A DNA stretch of 64,000 nt from Methanocalculus chunghsingensis (GCF_018132105.1 NZ_JWHL01000001.1:186001-250000), one strand, 5' to 3'. Counted from the stretch's first letter, positions 15,736 to 25,969 are shown. The notes: generated by a model not told the origin, from the letters alone. Numbers and translations are program-made.

Positions 15736-17205
15736 ATGGAGAAGATCATGACCGACCATCGCCAAAAAAATCACCAGAACCAACTCACAAAACTCATCAC
15801 TAAACGCGGACCTGTCAGCACCATCGGCGTCATCGGGATGGGGTATGTCGGCATCCCGGCAGCCGCACTCTTTGCCGATGCCCCTGAATTTCAGAAAGTC
15901 TATGGCTTTCAGCGGGATTCCAAAAGTTCAGGGTACAAAATTGAGATGATCAACCGGGGCGAGTCCCCACTCGATAAAGATGAGCCTGAGCTGGGCGATC
16001 TGATCCGGAAGGTCGTCTCAGCAGGAAAGTTTGAATGTACTTCGGACTTTGCAAAGATCACCGAATGCGATGCCGTCTGCCTTGCCATACAGACGCCATT
16101 TGCCAATCCAAAAGATCTCATCCCTGACTTTGGACCTCTTCAGGAGGGGCTCAGGCAGACAGGGAAGTACCTCACGGAAGGTGCCCTCGTCGTCCTTGAG
16201 TCCACCATCACCCCGGGCACGACCACAGGCATGGCACGGGAGATCCTTGAGGCGGAATCCGGCCTCATCGCAGGCGAGGACTTTGCCCTCGCCCATGCCC
16301 CGGAGCGGGTGATGGTCGGCCGGCTCCTGAAGAATATCCGGGAGCATGACCGGATCATCGGCGGGATTGATGATCCAAGTACCCGACGTGCCATCGAACT
16401 CTATGCACCTGTGCTGACCACCGGATCTATCATCCCGATGACGGCAACCGCGGCCGAAGTAACGAAGACCGCTGAGAATGCCTTCCGCGACCTCCAGATA
16501 GCAGCAGCAAACCAGCTCGCACTCCACTGTGAGGCGATGGGTGTCAATGTCTATGATGTCCGTGCAGGCATCGATTCGCTGAAAGGCGAAGGGATCACCC
16601 GGGCTATCCTCTGGCCCGGTGCCGGTGTCGGAGGTCACTGCCTGACAAAAGACACCTGGCATCTTGAGCGGGGTGCTCAACAGCTCGGCGGCGAACTCTG
16701 GTACCCCCACGGCCAGCACTCAATCTTCGGGGTTGCCCGTGCAATCAACGATTTCATGCCCTCCCACATGGCTCAGCTGACAAGAGATGCGCTGGATCGT
16801 GCCGGGATAGATGTCACAGATGCACATATTGCCCTCCTTGGCTGGGCGTTCATCAACGATTCAGGGGATGCCCGGAATACCCCCTCTGAACCATTTTATG
16901 AAGAGATGGAGGGGTATGGTGCCAGGATGATGGTACATGACCCGTTTGTTGCAGATGATGGTGCCGGCATCCCGATCGAAGATAATCTGGAAGTTGCTCT
17001 CCGCGGTACAGATGCAATTATTATCTTCACCGGCCATTCTGAATACCGGAATCTTGATCCTCTAACCGTTAAGTGGCTCTCAGGTGAAGATCATCCTGTG
17101 ATCGTGGATGGGCGCAATACAATCGATCCCGACCTCTTCATCAACGCGGGGTTCATCTACAAGGGGATCGGCCGGGGCGATAAGAACAACCATACGGTGA
17201 TCTGA
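15736..17205 (+). CDS. UDP-N-acetylhexosamine 6-dehydrogenase (nucleotide sugar dehydrogenase)
   Basis: A 489-residue UDP-glucose/GDP-mannose dehydrogenase family enzyme that oxidises the C6 hydroxyl of a UDP-HexNAc to a uronic acid with two NAD+. N-terminal Rossmann motif IGVIGMGYVGIPAA (about 33), conserved ESTITPGTT, the central helix domain, and GAGVGGHCLTKDTW with the catalytic cysteine (about residue 301). The C-terminal domain has GWAFINDSGDARNTPS. Relative to standard WecC/WbpA (about 430 residues) it has about 25 extra N-terminal residues and insertions. An internal ATG at 15748 (MTDHRQ) is an alternative start. Substrate probably UDP-GlcNAc or UDP-ManNAc. Confidence 0.88.
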   Translation: MEKIMTDHRQKNHQNQLTKLITKRGPVSTIGVIGMGYVGIPAAALFADAPEFQKVYGFQRDSKSSGYKIEMINRGESPLDKDEPELGDLIRKVVSAGKFECTSDFAKITECDAVCLAIQTPFANPKDLIPDFGPLQEGLRQTGKYLTEGALVVLESTITPGTTTGMAREILEAESGLIAGEDFALAHAPERVMVGRLLKNIREHDRIIGGIDDPSTRRAIELYAPVLTTGSIIPMTATAAEVTKTAENAFRDLQIAAANQLALHCEAMGVNVYDVRAGIDSLKGEGITRAILWPGAGVGGHCLTKDTWHLERGAQQLGGELWYPHGQHSIFGVARAINDFMPSHMAQLTRDALDRAGIDVTDAHIALLGWAFINDSGDARNTPSEPFYEEMEGYGARMMVHDPFVADDGAGIPIEDNLEVALRGTDAIIIFTGHSEYRNLDPLTVKWLSGEDHPVIVDGRNTIDPDLFINAGFIYKGIGRGDKNNHTVI

Positions 17206-18291
17206 TTGATACCGATTGCACAACCGGATCTGGGGGATGAAGAGGTCGAAGCAGCCACAGAGGTGATCCGATCCGGCATGCTCGCCTCAGGTCCGAAGGT
17301 GGCTGCATTTGAAGAGGCATTTGCCGGATACTGCAGCACACAACATGCCATCGCAACCTCAAACGGAACCACATCGCTTCATGCCGGGCTGCTCGCCGCC
17401 GGGATCGGACCCGGTGATGAGGTGATAGTCCCTGCCTTCACCTTCTTTGCAACCGCAAGCACGATTGCAATGTGTGGAGCAACACCGGTCTTTGCAGATG
17501 TTGATCCAAAAACCTTTACCATCGATCCGGCATCGGTGGCAGAGGCGATCACACAAAAAACAAAAGCGGTGATGGGGGTTCACCTTTTTGGCCAGCCATT
17601 TGATCTCAATGCACTCCAGGAGATCTGCTCTGACCACACACTCATGCTCTTCGAGGATGCCGCCCAGGCACATGGAGCTGAATATCAGGGGCGGAGGGTA
17701 GGAAGCTTTGGTACCTTTGGTTCCTTCTCATTCTACCCGACAAAAAATATGACGACCGGGGAGGGTGGGATGATTACAACAAATGATCCAGAGATCGCAC
17801 GCAAGGCCCGGCTCTATACAAATCATGGACAGAGCGAGAAGTATCTCCATACCCTGCTCGGCTATAACTACCGGATGACCGATATCGCAGCAGCTATCGG
17901 GCTGGTGCAACTTGGCAGGCTCGAACAGTACACCGATCAACGACGAGAAAACGCCAGGTACTATGATACTCATATCAGAGCACCCGGCATCATCACCCCC
18001 GCAATAATGCACGACGCCCGGCATGTGTACCATCAGTATGTTATCCGGGTGACTGACGAGTGCCCCCTCTCAAGGGATGATCTGATGGCATATCTCAGGG
18101 ATAACGGCATCGGAACCGCGGTCCATTATCCGATTGCACTCCCTGATCAGCCGGTCTTTGCTGATCACAAAACCGAATGCCCGGTTGCCCGTACTCTCGC
18201 AAAGAGCGTACTCAGTCTTCCGGTACATCCACGGATCACAATGAAGGATTGTGAGACGGTATGCCGTGCTCTCAATAACCTCGCCAGATGA
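17206..18291 (+). CDS. DegT/DnrJ/EryC1-family sugar aminotransferase (WbpE-like)
   Basis: A 361-residue PLP enzyme adding an amino group to a 3- or 4-keto nucleotide sugar. ATSNGTTSLHAGLLAAGI (about 43) holds the cofactor phosphate, EDAAQAHGAEY (about 153) the Asp that contacts the PLP ring nitrogen, and SFYPTKNMTTGEGG (about 178) the Schiff-base lysine. TTG start directly abuts the stop of the dehydrogenase, so it is co-translated. With its neighbours it would make a 3-amino (diamino) uronate. Confidence 0.88.
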   Translation: MIPIAQPDLGDEEVEAATEVIRSGMLASGPKVAAFEEAFAGYCSTQHAIATSNGTTSLHAGLLAAGIGPGDEVIVPAFTFFATASTIAMCGATPVFADVDPKTFTIDPASVAEAITQKTKAVMGVHLFGQPFDLNALQEICSDHTLMLFEDAAQAHGAEYQGRRVGSFGTFGSFSFYPTKNMTTGEGGMITTNDPEIARKARLYTNHGQSEKYLHTLLGYNYRMTDIAAAIGLVQLGRLEQYTDQRRENARYYDTHIRAPGIITPAIMHDARHVYHQYVIRVTDECPLSRDDLMAYLRDNGIGTAVHYPIALPDQPVFADHKTECPVARTLAKSVLSLPVHPRITMKDCETVCRALNNLAR

Positions 18292-18353
18292 CAACAACAT
18301 CTCGCGAGCTTTCAGAGCATCATTTTTACCTATCAAAACCATAGATATACCTC

Positions 18354-20180
18354 ATGTGCGGCATTGCAGGGCAATTTGCCATCGATGGCGATCAGGTCGA
18401 CTCTGATCTCCTCCACCGGATGTCCGCAACCCTCGCCCACCGGGGCCCGGACGGCGACGGGATCTATATCAGTGACCGTATCGGTCTTACCCATCGGCGT
18501 CTTGCTATCATTGATCTCTCCGAGACCGGGCATCAACCGATGTCCAATGCGAAAGAGACTCTCTGGATAGTCTATAATGGCGAGATCTATAATTACAAAG
18601 AACTCAGGGAAGAACTGAAGAACCTCGGGTACAAATTCCGTTCAGAGTCCGATACTGAGGTGATCCTCCATGCATATGCGGCGTGGGGTCCAGATTGCAT
18701 CTCCCGGTTCAACGGCATGTGGGCATTTGCACTCTGGGATAGTACCAGGGGAGAGCTCTTCTGTTCGCGGGACCGCCTCGGGATCAAGCCATTCTACTAT
18801 GCGGTCATCAATGGATCATTCTTCTTCGCCTCTGAGATCAAGGCACTCCGGGAGAACCCCGCAATCGGGAGGCGACCGAATGAAGCGAGGCTCTATGATT
18901 TTCTCACATGGAGTCTTGCCGATCATACAGATGAGACCTTCTTTGAGGGTATCTTCCTGCTCCTCCCTGGTCATGCCATGAGAGTGACAGCAGCGGGTGT
19001 CGGGGAACCGGCGGCATACTGGGATCTCTCCATGAACCCGGCACTACAATCGAGAGAGATACATGATGGGGAAGCCGCCGGGGAGTTCCTCAATCTCATG
19101 ACCGATGCGGTCAGGGTACATCTCAGATCAGATGTACCGGTTGGCACCTGCCTTTCAGGGGGTCTTGATTCATCGACGCTGACGGTATTGATCAACAGGG
19201 TTCTGAATGAAGAGGATCCGGAAAAAGGAAATAAACTTCAGAATACATTCTCTGCCTGTTTCTCTGACAAACGCTTCGATGAGAGCGATTATATCGATAT
19301 CATTGCAGAGGATACACAGGTGAAATCACATCCAACCTATCCTGGAACAGAGACCATCTGGGAGGATCTCGATCACCTTCTCTACAGCAACGACGAGCCC
19401 TTCGCCAGCCTCACCATCTACTCCCAGTACTGTGTCATGCGTGAAGCGAAGAAACGGGTTAAGGTCGTCCTCGATGGGCAGGGGGCAGATGAGCTGCTCG
19501 GCGGATATATTGCGTACCATATCCCACATCTCCGTGGTCTTCTCCTTGAAAGACATCCTCTTCTTGCTCTTTCAGAGTTGTTTGGTATTCTCCGCCACCA
19601 CCGGAGCTTCTTCTGGTCTGCTCTCCACCAGGTCCTGATTAGAAAGAAACGTCGTGGTCTGATGTGCAATGTACGTCCTGATCCCCTGCCCCGATACCAG
19701 GGGACACTTGGCGAAACGCTGCTTGTCGATCTCACCCGTGCCAATCTCCCGTATATGCTCCATTGGGAAGACAGAACCTCAATGGCCTTCTCCATCGAAT
19801 CCCGGGTTCCATTCCTCGACTATCGTATCGTCGAATATCTGGCATCCCTTCCCGAGGATCAGAAGATCAGAAACGGCATAACAAAGTATATCCTACGAAA
19901 GGCAACAAAAGGTCTCCTCCCAGAAGTGATCAGGTGCCGGATGGACAAGCGTGGCTTCTCAACCCCGGAAGAGGTCTGGATGAAAGGGGCAATGCAATCC
20001 GGCATCCTTGAGATCCTCACCTCCCCTTCATTTCTATCACGCCCCTACTGGAATGCAGACGAGGTGCTTGAAAGCTACCGTGACTTTGTTGATGGACGCT
20101 CTTCCTATTCGGGGGAGATCTGGCGGATCATCTGCACTGAAATCTGGCTCAGGCAGTGTATCGACACACCCGGGCAATAA
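18354..20180 (+). CDS. asnB: AsnB-type glutamine-dependent amidotransferase
   Basis: A 608-residue enzyme with an N-terminal class II glutaminase domain (MCGIAGQFAI, nucleophile Cys2) and a C-terminal ATP pyrophosphatase domain with SGGLDSS at residues 268-274. It either makes asparagine or, as AsnB relatives in surface-glycan clusters do, amidates a sugar carboxylate. Its place at the end of an amino-uronate operon makes the glycan role attractive, but housekeeping asparagine synthase cannot be excluded. It starts 62 bases after the aminotransferase. Confidence 0.85.
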   Translation: MCGIAGQFAIDGDQVDSDLLHRMSATLAHRGPDGDGIYISDRIGLTHRRLAIIDLSETGHQPMSNAKETLWIVYNGEIYNYKELREELKNLGYKFRSESDTEVILHAYAAWGPDCISRFNGMWAFALWDSTRGELFCSRDRLGIKPFYYAVINGSFFFASEIKALRENPAIGRRPNEARLYDFLTWSLADHTDETFFEGIFLLLPGHAMRVTAAGVGEPAAYWDLSMNPALQSREIHDGEAAGEFLNLMTDAVRVHLRSDVPVGTCLSGGLDSSTLTVLINRVLNEEDPEKGNKLQNTFSACFSDKRFDESDYIDIIAEDTQVKSHPTYPGTETIWEDLDHLLYSNDEPFASLTIYSQYCVMREAKKRVKVVLDGQGADELLGGYIAYHIPHLRGLLLERHPLLALSELFGILRHHRSFFWSALHQVLIRKKRRGLMCNVRPDPLPRYQGTLGETLLVDLTRANLPYMLHWEDRTSMAFSIESRVPFLDYRIVEYLASLPEDQKIRNGITKYILRKATKGLLPEVIRCRMDKRGFSTPEEVWMKGAMQSGILEILTSPSFLSRPYWNADEVLESYRDFVDGRSSYSGEIWRIICTEIWLRQCIDTPGQ

Positions 20181-20201
20181 TAAAAGGAAAATGATAGGTG
20201 A

Positions 20202-20475
20202 TTAAAGAAATAAATTAATAATTTCTTGTTTTGTCATATTGTTATGGTCTGCGATATCATGGAAGATACTATTTAATGTTCGTTTTTGTTGTTCTTTTCG
20301 GAATGGAATGATAATAATATGATTTCCCCGGTCGGTTTTTTACCATCTTGATGTGACTTCCGCGTTGTTGGACAAAAGAATAGCCAAATGTTGTAAGGAC
20401 TCTGATGATATCAGTGCTGCTAACAACCGGAAGATGTGGCAATGTTATGCACCTGATTTGTGGTCCGGGTCTCAA
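20202..20475 (-). pseudogene. hicA: HicA-family toxin, frameshifted (second locus)
   Basis: The frame reads TDIIRVLTTFGYSFVQQRGS, HIKMVKNRPGK and is then off by one base (an extra A at the GGGGAAA run). In the shifted frame it continues NHIIIIPFRKEQQKRTLNSI and ends IINLFL at TAA 20202-20204. Restored, it is a full HicA with GSHIKM catalytic motif. A TTG just after CIT, or ATG 20473-20475, may be the start. AT-rich compared with the flanking genes. Confidence 0.75.
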
Positions 20476-20644
20476 TTGTGATCTGTTCGTCAGGCTTTAT
20501 TTCATCTTCAAAATATAACAGTACGGCTTCTTCAATGTTTTTCAGCAGCTCTTCGAATGTTTCTCCATCGGTAAAAATACTAAATCCGATAGCGCAGGCT
20601 GACCAGTATCCATCTTCACAGGTAGTTTCAAATAGCACCAGCAT
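20420..20644 (-). CDS. hicB: HicB-family antitoxin
   Basis: A 74-residue HicB-like protein: MLVLFETTCEDGYWSACAIG with the DGYW turn and FTDGETFEELLKNIEEAVLLY helix. It lacks the GCxSQG form of the motif and instead has IGFSIFTDG, as in a distinct HicB subgroup. Good ribosome site (GGAG). It overlaps the frameshifted hicA, so toxin and antitoxin were coupled. Confidence 0.75.
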   Translation of the reverse strand: MLVLFETTCEDGYWSACAIGFSIFTDGETFEELLKNIEEAVLLYFEDEIKPDEQITIETRTTNQVHNIATSSGC

Positions 20645-20821
20645 AAAATATTCTCCGGTTTAGATTATGGAATCTGTATGATAAAAAAGCTTGTGAAGAA
20701 ATTGTTCCACACGGATCTGGATATCAAAGGCGCACCCACACTACTCCTTAAACCCTGCAAAAGCCTCTTGAGACCCTCTTTTTACTTCCCCTTCATCAAT
20801 CCGCACCACATCAGTACTTCA

Positions 20822-21952
20822 TCACTCCCCATTACAGAGACTGAGAATCTCCTTCATCCTTCCGGTCTCGATCGATGGCTTCGTCGACTCAAGCCAGAGA
20901 TAGAAACCTACCCGGCCGGGCGTGAGGCGTTCAAACTTGAATCCCCCGGACTTCTCAGGGACCATCTTATAGTACATCCGTTTCTTCTTCGGTCTGAGGT
21001 AGATGACGGGGGAGAGTTCAGGGAGATCAACGGCAAGGACCGCCTTTGAGTAGTTCTGGATCAGATCATGATAATCGAGGATTGAACTCTTCACCCGGAG
21101 ACCATAGTCCTGGATAAGAGCCTTCTGCGCCGATGGGATCAGTGCACCACAGATGATCTTTTTGACAAGCGGGGAGATATCCGGATCCGCGAGCGTCTCC
21201 TGCGGGGTATTCTGCCTGGAAGCGGCAAGATTCAGGCGGGAGAGGGCAATATCATGGAAATATCGGTAGTCAAAGGGGCGGGCCCTGAGTGAGAGTGCAC
21301 TGATCAGCTTCGGGTTGTTGGCTGCCTTTCGTGGGAACGGTGCAAGGCGGATGGAGCGGAGCGATGCCTTCAGATCCTCACAGCTGTGTGTCCCGACATA
21401 GGCATTTTCCTTCTCTCTGCAGAGCCTCTTGACGACCTGCGTGTTCGAGATATCGACTGAAGAAAAGAGGATAAACTCCACCGTCTCCTGCCTGAAGAGA
21501 TAGCCGAAGAGCTTCTTCTTGTATTTGATCTCAGCCTCGAGATCCTTAAGATCTGCGGGAGAGGTGACGATCTCTGCAAAAGAGACCTTGTTATTGTCAT
21601 CTATTAAGAGGAGATCCACCTCAGCGAGATCCTGGCCATTGCCTCTGACACGAATATCCCCCTTCTCGGCATAGTAGATGCCGTTCTGGCCGAGTGCCAG
21701 GCGAACCGGCCTCCGGGGAGCATCAGCCCCCTTCTTCACAATCTTCTTGATCGATCCGGTATCCGCTGCAATATCAAGGAGGAGTTCATAGATGAGTGCT
21801 TCATACCAGTACCCCTCCACCGTACGCATCTCCATGATATCCTCTGAGAAAAGTTTCTGGTTATCACCCTTCTTCAGATGGCGGAGGGCCCGTATGGCAA
21901 GAGCCCGGCTCGGCTCAAATTTGGCGCAGTTATCTTCTATCCAGTTTAGCAA
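20822..21952 (-). CDS. Unrecognised 376-residue protein with a possible PD-(D/E)XK-like core
   Basis: I do not recognise this family. It is soluble, with no signal or membrane segment. A central stretch, AEVDLLLIDDNNKVSFAEIV (about residues 112-131), has the D...E spacing of PD-(D/E)XK nuclease folds, but the expected Lys after the second acid is Thr (EIVTS). This is followed by a basic helix EAEIKYKKKLFGYLF. The C-terminal third has a KKKRMYYKMVPEKSGG basic turn. It lies 23 bases downstream of the tRNA methyltransferase gene on the same strand, so they are probably co-transcribed. A DNA/RNA-related role is only a guess. Confidence 0.55.
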   Translation of the reverse strand: MLNWIEDNCAKFEPSRALAIRALRHLKKGDNQKLFSEDIMEMRTVEGYWYEALIYELLLDIAADTGSIKKIVKKGADAPRRPVRLALGQNGIYYAEKGDIRVRGNGQDLAEVDLLLIDDNNKVSFAEIVTSPADLKDLEAEIKYKKKLFGYLFRQETVEFILFSSVDISNTQVVKRLCREKENAYVGTHSCEDLKASLRSIRLAPFPRKAANNPKLISALSLRARPFDYRYFHDIALSRLNLAASRQNTPQETLADPDISPLVKKIICGALIPSAQKALIQDYGLRVKSSILDYHDLIQNYSKAVLAVDLPELSPVIYLRPKKKRMYYKMVPEKSGGFKFERLTPGRVGFYLWLESTKPSIETGRMKEILSLCNGE

Positions 21953-21975
21953 CGGCTTGTACCTCCATGTTGCGT

Positions 21976-22929
21976 CTATCGCAGTACCAGTATCCGGCGG
22001 GTCAGGCTCTTATGCACCCGCTGCTCGAAGGCATGCACAATCTCAAAGTATTCTGATGCGGCAGGTGAGATGTCCCGGTGGGTCACAACCACTGCTCTGC
22101 CCCCTCTTCGGAGTATCCGTCGTATCTCCGATAATGAGGCATCATAGAGCCATTCAAGGCTTGATGCCCCTATAGCAGTAGACTGCCCGTACGGGAGATC
22201 GGTTGCAATTGCATCAACTGTACCATCCCCTATCGGGAGCTGGCATGTATCAGCACGGAAACATACCGCATCGCGGATATTGTTACAGAATCCGTCGATC
22301 ATCTTTGGATCGATATCGGATCCGACTGTTCGTGCCCCGACGAGTTCTGCTTCGAGGAGAATTCCTCCTGTTCCACAGAAGGGATCATAGAAAATCTCAT
22401 CGGGTCTGACATGGGTGAGATTCACCATGGCACGGGCCATGAGTGGCATCATCACGCCGGGATGAAAGAACGGACGCCTCATCGGATTACGGTAGGCATA
22501 GGAGCCCCGCTCGATCCGCTGAATAACCCTCCCAAGATAGCAGGTACCCTCTGAGAAGATGGCACGATACTCTTCCTGCGGGTCTTTCAATGAGACATCT
22601 CCGTTGATCAGATCTCCCATCATCCGCTCAAGATCTCCCTTCTCTGCAGGAAGAACTGATGGATGTATCCGCTTCACACGGCAGGCAAACGACCTTTCCG
22701 TAGATAGGGAGAGATCAGAGAGGAGGGATCGAAATGAGATCAGATCCGTTTCGCACTCCCCCAGGTACTCCATGACAACATGTGTCTGGGCAAGCCTGGA
22801 TACTTCTCCGGGACGAGGACAGTCTGCCACTGCAACCTGCGGTGCAGATGCCGTAATAGTTCCGAGACACTCTATCTCAGCGAGAGGAATGCCGGGGTGT
22901 TCACCAGAGAGTTCAAAGAGGAGTTTCAT
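21976..22929 (-). CDS. tRNA (guanine10-N2) methyltransferase, Trm-G10/Trm11 type
   Basis: A 317-residue enzyme with an N-terminal THUMP-like RNA-binding region (SFACRVKRIHPSVLPAEKGD, about 77-97) and a C-terminal Rossmann methyltransferase. FYDPFCGTGGILLEAEL (about 183) is the SAM motif I, VGSDIDPKMIDG motif II and TDLPYGQS (about 243) the catalytic D-x-PY motif that methylates an exocyclic amine. Together these fit archaeal m2G10/m22G10 synthesis in tRNA. Normal length. Confidence 0.88.
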   Translation of the reverse strand: MKLLFELSGEHPGIPLAEIECLGTITASAPQVAVADCPRPGEVSRLAQTHVVMEYLGECETDLISFRSLLSDLSLSTERSFACRVKRIHPSVLPAEKGDLERMMGDLINGDVSLKDPQEEYRAIFSEGTCYLGRVIQRIERGSYAYRNPMRRPFFHPGVMMPLMARAMVNLTHVRPDEIFYDPFCGTGGILLEAELVGARTVGSDIDPKMIDGFCNNIRDAVCFRADTCQLPIGDGTVDAIATDLPYGQSTAIGASSLEWLYDASLSEIRRILRRGGRAVVVTHRDISPAASEYFEIVHAFEQRVHKSLTRRILVLR

Positions 22930-22992
22930 CCCGGTAATACTTTGGTATGGAAGATGAAATACCTGCGCAAAAAAGGTTGGTGAAAGGGCGGC

Positions 22993-24135
22993 TCATCGCC
23001 CCATTACCTTCTCAAAGAAGCCCTTCTTTGTCTTTGAGGTGGATCCCTTCCCTTCTGCACCAATCTCGATCTCACGGATCTTCTCATAGAGTTCCCTGAG
23101 ATCGCCGTCGAGGTTCTTTGGTGTCACCACGACGACACGGACGAGGAGATCCCCGGGCCGTCCCCGTCGCCTGATACCCTCACCGGGAATCCTGAGTGCG
23201 GTTCCATACTGGATACCTGCCGGGATCTTCAGGCTCACCTTCCGGTTGTCGATCGTCTCGATCTCGACCTCCGATCCAAGTGTGGCCTGTGCCGGTGAGA
23301 CTTCGACCCCGGTCTCAAGATTATCTCCTTTCCGGTCAAACCGTGTATCCGGCTCCACCAGTATCTCAATATAGAGATCCCCGGTCGGTGCACCGAAGTC
23401 TCCTGCCTCGCCGTACCCGTCCATCTTCAGGCGCATCCCGGTTTCGACGCCCGCCGGGATATGGACCGTCACCGTCCTCTGTACCTGTGTATGGCCACTT
23501 CCGCTGCATGAGGTGCAGGTCTCCTCAGGAATCTTTCCCCGCCCACCACATTCTGTACAGGTGGTCATCCTGACGAACTGGCCGAAGAGCGACTGGCTGA
23601 CCGATCGCATCTGCCCGCTCCCGCCGCATCGTGCACAGGTCTTCACCCGCTTGTTGGCGCTTCCGCTGCCGTCACAGGCAGGGCATGCCTCAGTATGCAT
23701 AACCCTGATGTCCCTGTCTATTCCAAAGACCGCATCACGAAGGGAGACTGAGACACGCATCAGGAGATCAGATCCACGCTGGGGTCCGCCTCTCTGTCCT
23801 CTTCCTCCGAAAAAGGAGTCGAATATATCGCCAAAACCGGCAAAGTCTGATGAGAAGCCATACCCTGCCCCACCAGCCCCACTATAACTGCCCTTTGAGG
23901 CATTGGTATATGCCTCATGGCCGAGCTGGTCATACTGGCGCCGCTTCTCAGTATCGGAGAGGATGCTGTACGCCTCATTGATCTTCTTGAATCGATCCTC
24001 TGCACCCTCATCCTTGCAGACATCCGGATGATATTTCCGGGCAAGGTTGCGGTAGGCTTTCTTTATATCCTTCTCCGATGCGTTTTTGGGAACGCCGAGG
24101 GTTTCATAGTAGCTCTCCGCAACCATCCGACTCAC
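22993..24135 (-). CDS. dnaJ: Molecular chaperone DnaJ
   Basis: A 380-residue type I J-protein: J domain with KYHPDVCK (HPD tripeptide, about 37), a Gly/Phe-rich linker, four CxxCxGxG zinc repeats ([32 protein letters not shown], about 150-210), and two C-terminal beta-barrel client domains. It delivers unfolded clients to DnaK and stimulates its ATPase. The start overlaps the dnaK stop by four bases, so the genes are translationally coupled. The DnaK system is bacterial in origin and patchy in archaea. Confidence 0.97.
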   Translation of the reverse strand: MSRMVAESYYETLGVPKNASEKDIKKAYRNLARKYHPDVCKDEGAEDRFKKINEAYSILSDTEKRRQYDQLGHEAYTNASKGSYSGAGGAGYGFSSDFAGFGDIFDSFFGGRGQRGGPQRGSDLLMRVSVSLRDAVFGIDRDIRVMHTEACPACDGSGSANKRVKTCARCGGSGQMRSVSQSLFGQFVRMTTCTECGGRGKIPEETCTSCSGSGHTQVQRTVTVHIPAGVETGMRLKMDGYGEAGDFGAPTGDLYIEILVEPDTRFDRKGDNLETGVEVSPAQATLGSEVEIETIDNRKVSLKIPAGIQYGTALRIPGEGIRRRGRPGDLLVRVVVVTPKNLDGDLRELYEKIREIEIGAEGKGSTSKTKKGFFEKVMGR

Positions 24136-25958
24136 TCTTTCTTGACTTCGTAGTCGGCATCAACGACGGTATCGTCCTGTGCAGGCTCAGCACCCTCACC
24201 GGCTGCCTGAGCCTCTTCACTTGCCTGCTGGTAGAGCTTGGTTGACACCGCAAAGACTGCCTCCTGCAGGGCATCCATCTTCTCCTTGATGACGACGATA
24301 TCCTCGCCTTCAAGTGCTGTCCGGAGACCTGCGACCGCCTCTTCGATGGCTGTCTTGTCTGCCTCCTCAATCTTGTCGCCACTCTCTTTGATCAGCTTTT
24401 CTGCGCTGTATGCAGCCATATCAGCATTATTGCGGATCTCAATCTCCTCACGTTTCTTCTTATCCTCTTCCTCATAGAGTTTGGCGTCGTTGACCATCTT
24501 CTCGATCTCGTTCTTGTCGAGATCCTTCTTGCCATGGATGGTGATCGACTGCTCTTTACCAGATCCGAGATCCTTGGCAGATACATGGACGATACCATTG
24601 GCATCGATATCAAACGTCACCTCGATCTGCGGGACACCCCGTGGTGCAGGGGGGATACCGGTCAGCTGGAATCTGCCGAGGGAGAAGTTATCGCGTGCAA
24701 ACTGCCGCTCGCCCTGGACGACATGGATCTCAACACTTGTCTGGCCATCTGCCGCAGTGGAGAAGATCTGGCTCTTCCGTGTCGGGATGGTGGTGTTGCG
24801 TTCGATGACGGCTGTTGCGATATTACCAAGGGTCTCGATTCCAAGCGTGAGCGGTGTCACATCGAGGAGGACGACATCTTTCGCTTCGCCGGTCAGGACT
24901 GCCCCCTGAATGGCGGCACCAAGACCGACACATTCGTCAGGGTTGATCCCCTTGTCAGGTTCCTTTCCGAGGATCTTCCGAACCGTCTCGACGACGAGGG
25001 GTACCCGGGTCGATCCGCCGACGAGGAGAACATGGCTGAGATCTTTCGCATCGATACCGGCATCCTTGACAGCCTGCTTCACCGGCTCGACCGTCTTCTC
25101 GACGAGATCGCCGATCAGCTGCTCGAACCTGGCACGGGTCAGATCAATATCAAGGAACTTCGGCCCCGAGTCGGTGGAGGTGATGTAGGGAAGGTTGATA
25201 TTCGTCTTCTGAAGCGTGGAGAGTTCAATCTTGGCCCTCTCTGCCGCATCCTTCAGGCGCTGCAAGGCGACCGGGTCCTTTTTGAGATCGATCCCCTCTT
25301 TCTTCTTGAAATCATCGACAAGGTAATCGATGATCCGGTCATCGAAGTCATCTCCGCCGAGGTGGTTAATGCCGGTTGTTGCAAGAACCTCAAAGACACC
25401 ATCCCCGAGGGTCAGGATCGAGACATCGAATGTTCCGCCACCAAGGTCATAGACGAGGATGGTCGATTCGCCTTCCTTGTCAAGACCATAGGCGAGGGAG
25501 CTTGCAGTCGGTTCGTTGATGATCCTGAGGACCTCAAGCCCGGCGATCCTTCCTGCATCCTTCGTTGCCTGTCTCTGTGCATCATTAAAGTATGCCGGAA
25601 CAGTGATGACCGCTTTTGAGATCTTCTCTCCAAGATATGCCTCTGCATCGATCTTCAGTTTCTGAAGGATCATCGCTGAGATCTCCTGTGGAGAGTACTT
25701 CTTGTCATCGATGGAGACGGTATAGTTCGTTCCTATCTGCCGTTTGATGGATGCAATTGTGCGTCCTGGATTTGTGACAGCCTGTCGCTTGGCGACACTT
25801 CCTACAAGACGCTCACCATCTTTTGAGAATGCAACAACGGAGGGGGTCGTCCGTGCACCTTCTGAGTTTGGGATCACCTTTGGCTCGCCGCCCTCCATGA
25901 TCGCCATACAGGAGTTCGTTGTTCCAAGATCAATTCCGAGAATTTTTTCCTTTGCCAT
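24132..25958 (-). CDS. dnaK: Molecular chaperone DnaK (Hsp70)
   Basis: A 608-residue Hsp70: [17 protein letters not shown] phosphate loop at the N-terminus, [30 protein letters not shown] (phosphate 2) and [13 protein letters not shown] (adenosine motif), the [10 protein letters not shown] interdomain linker, then a beta-sandwich substrate domain and a helical lid. The C-terminal tail ends [14 protein letters not shown], similar to bacterial DnaK. Central gene of grpE-dnaK-dnaJ; 11-base gap from grpE. Confidence 0.97.
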   Translation of the reverse strand: MAKEKILGIDLGTTNSCMAIMEGGEPKVIPNSEGARTTPSVVAFSKDGERLVGSVAKRQAVTNPGRTIASIKRQIGTNYTVSIDDKKYSPQEISAMILQKLKIDAEAYLGEKISKAVITVPAYFNDAQRQATKDAGRIAGLEVLRIINEPTASSLAYGLDKEGESTILVYDLGGGTFDVSILTLGDGVFEVLATTGINHLGGDDFDDRIIDYLVDDFKKKEGIDLKKDPVALQRLKDAAERAKIELSTLQKTNINLPYITSTDSGPKFLDIDLTRARFEQLIGDLVEKTVEPVKQAVKDAGIDAKDLSHVLLVGGSTRVPLVVETVRKILGKEPDKGINPDECVGLGAAIQGAVLTGEAKDVVLLDVTPLTLGIETLGNIATAVIERNTTIPTRKSQIFSTAADGQTSVEIHVVQGERQFARDNFSLGRFQLTGIPPAPRGVPQIEVTFDIDANGIVHVSAKDLGSGKEQSITIHGKKDLDKNEIEKMVNDAKLYEEEDKKKREEIEIRNNADMAAYSAEKLIKESGDKIEEADKTAIEEAVAGLRTALEGEDIVVIKEKMDALQEAVFAVSTKLYQQASEEAQAAGEGAEPAQDDTVVDADYEVKKE

Positions 25959-25969
25959 AATAATTCACC

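Noticed and set aside
16018-16719. 233-codon open frame opposite the UDP-sugar dehydrogenase
   Set aside because: Shadow of a strongly conserved gene.
20678-21049. 123-codon plus-strand frame upstream of the unknown 376-residue gene
   Set aside because: More than half overlaps the opposite gene and the remainder has no recognisable features.
24534-25619. 361-codon open frame on the plus strand opposite dnaK
   Set aside because: It is the complement of a highly conserved, codon-biased gene; long antisense frames are common there and the product has no recognisable domain.
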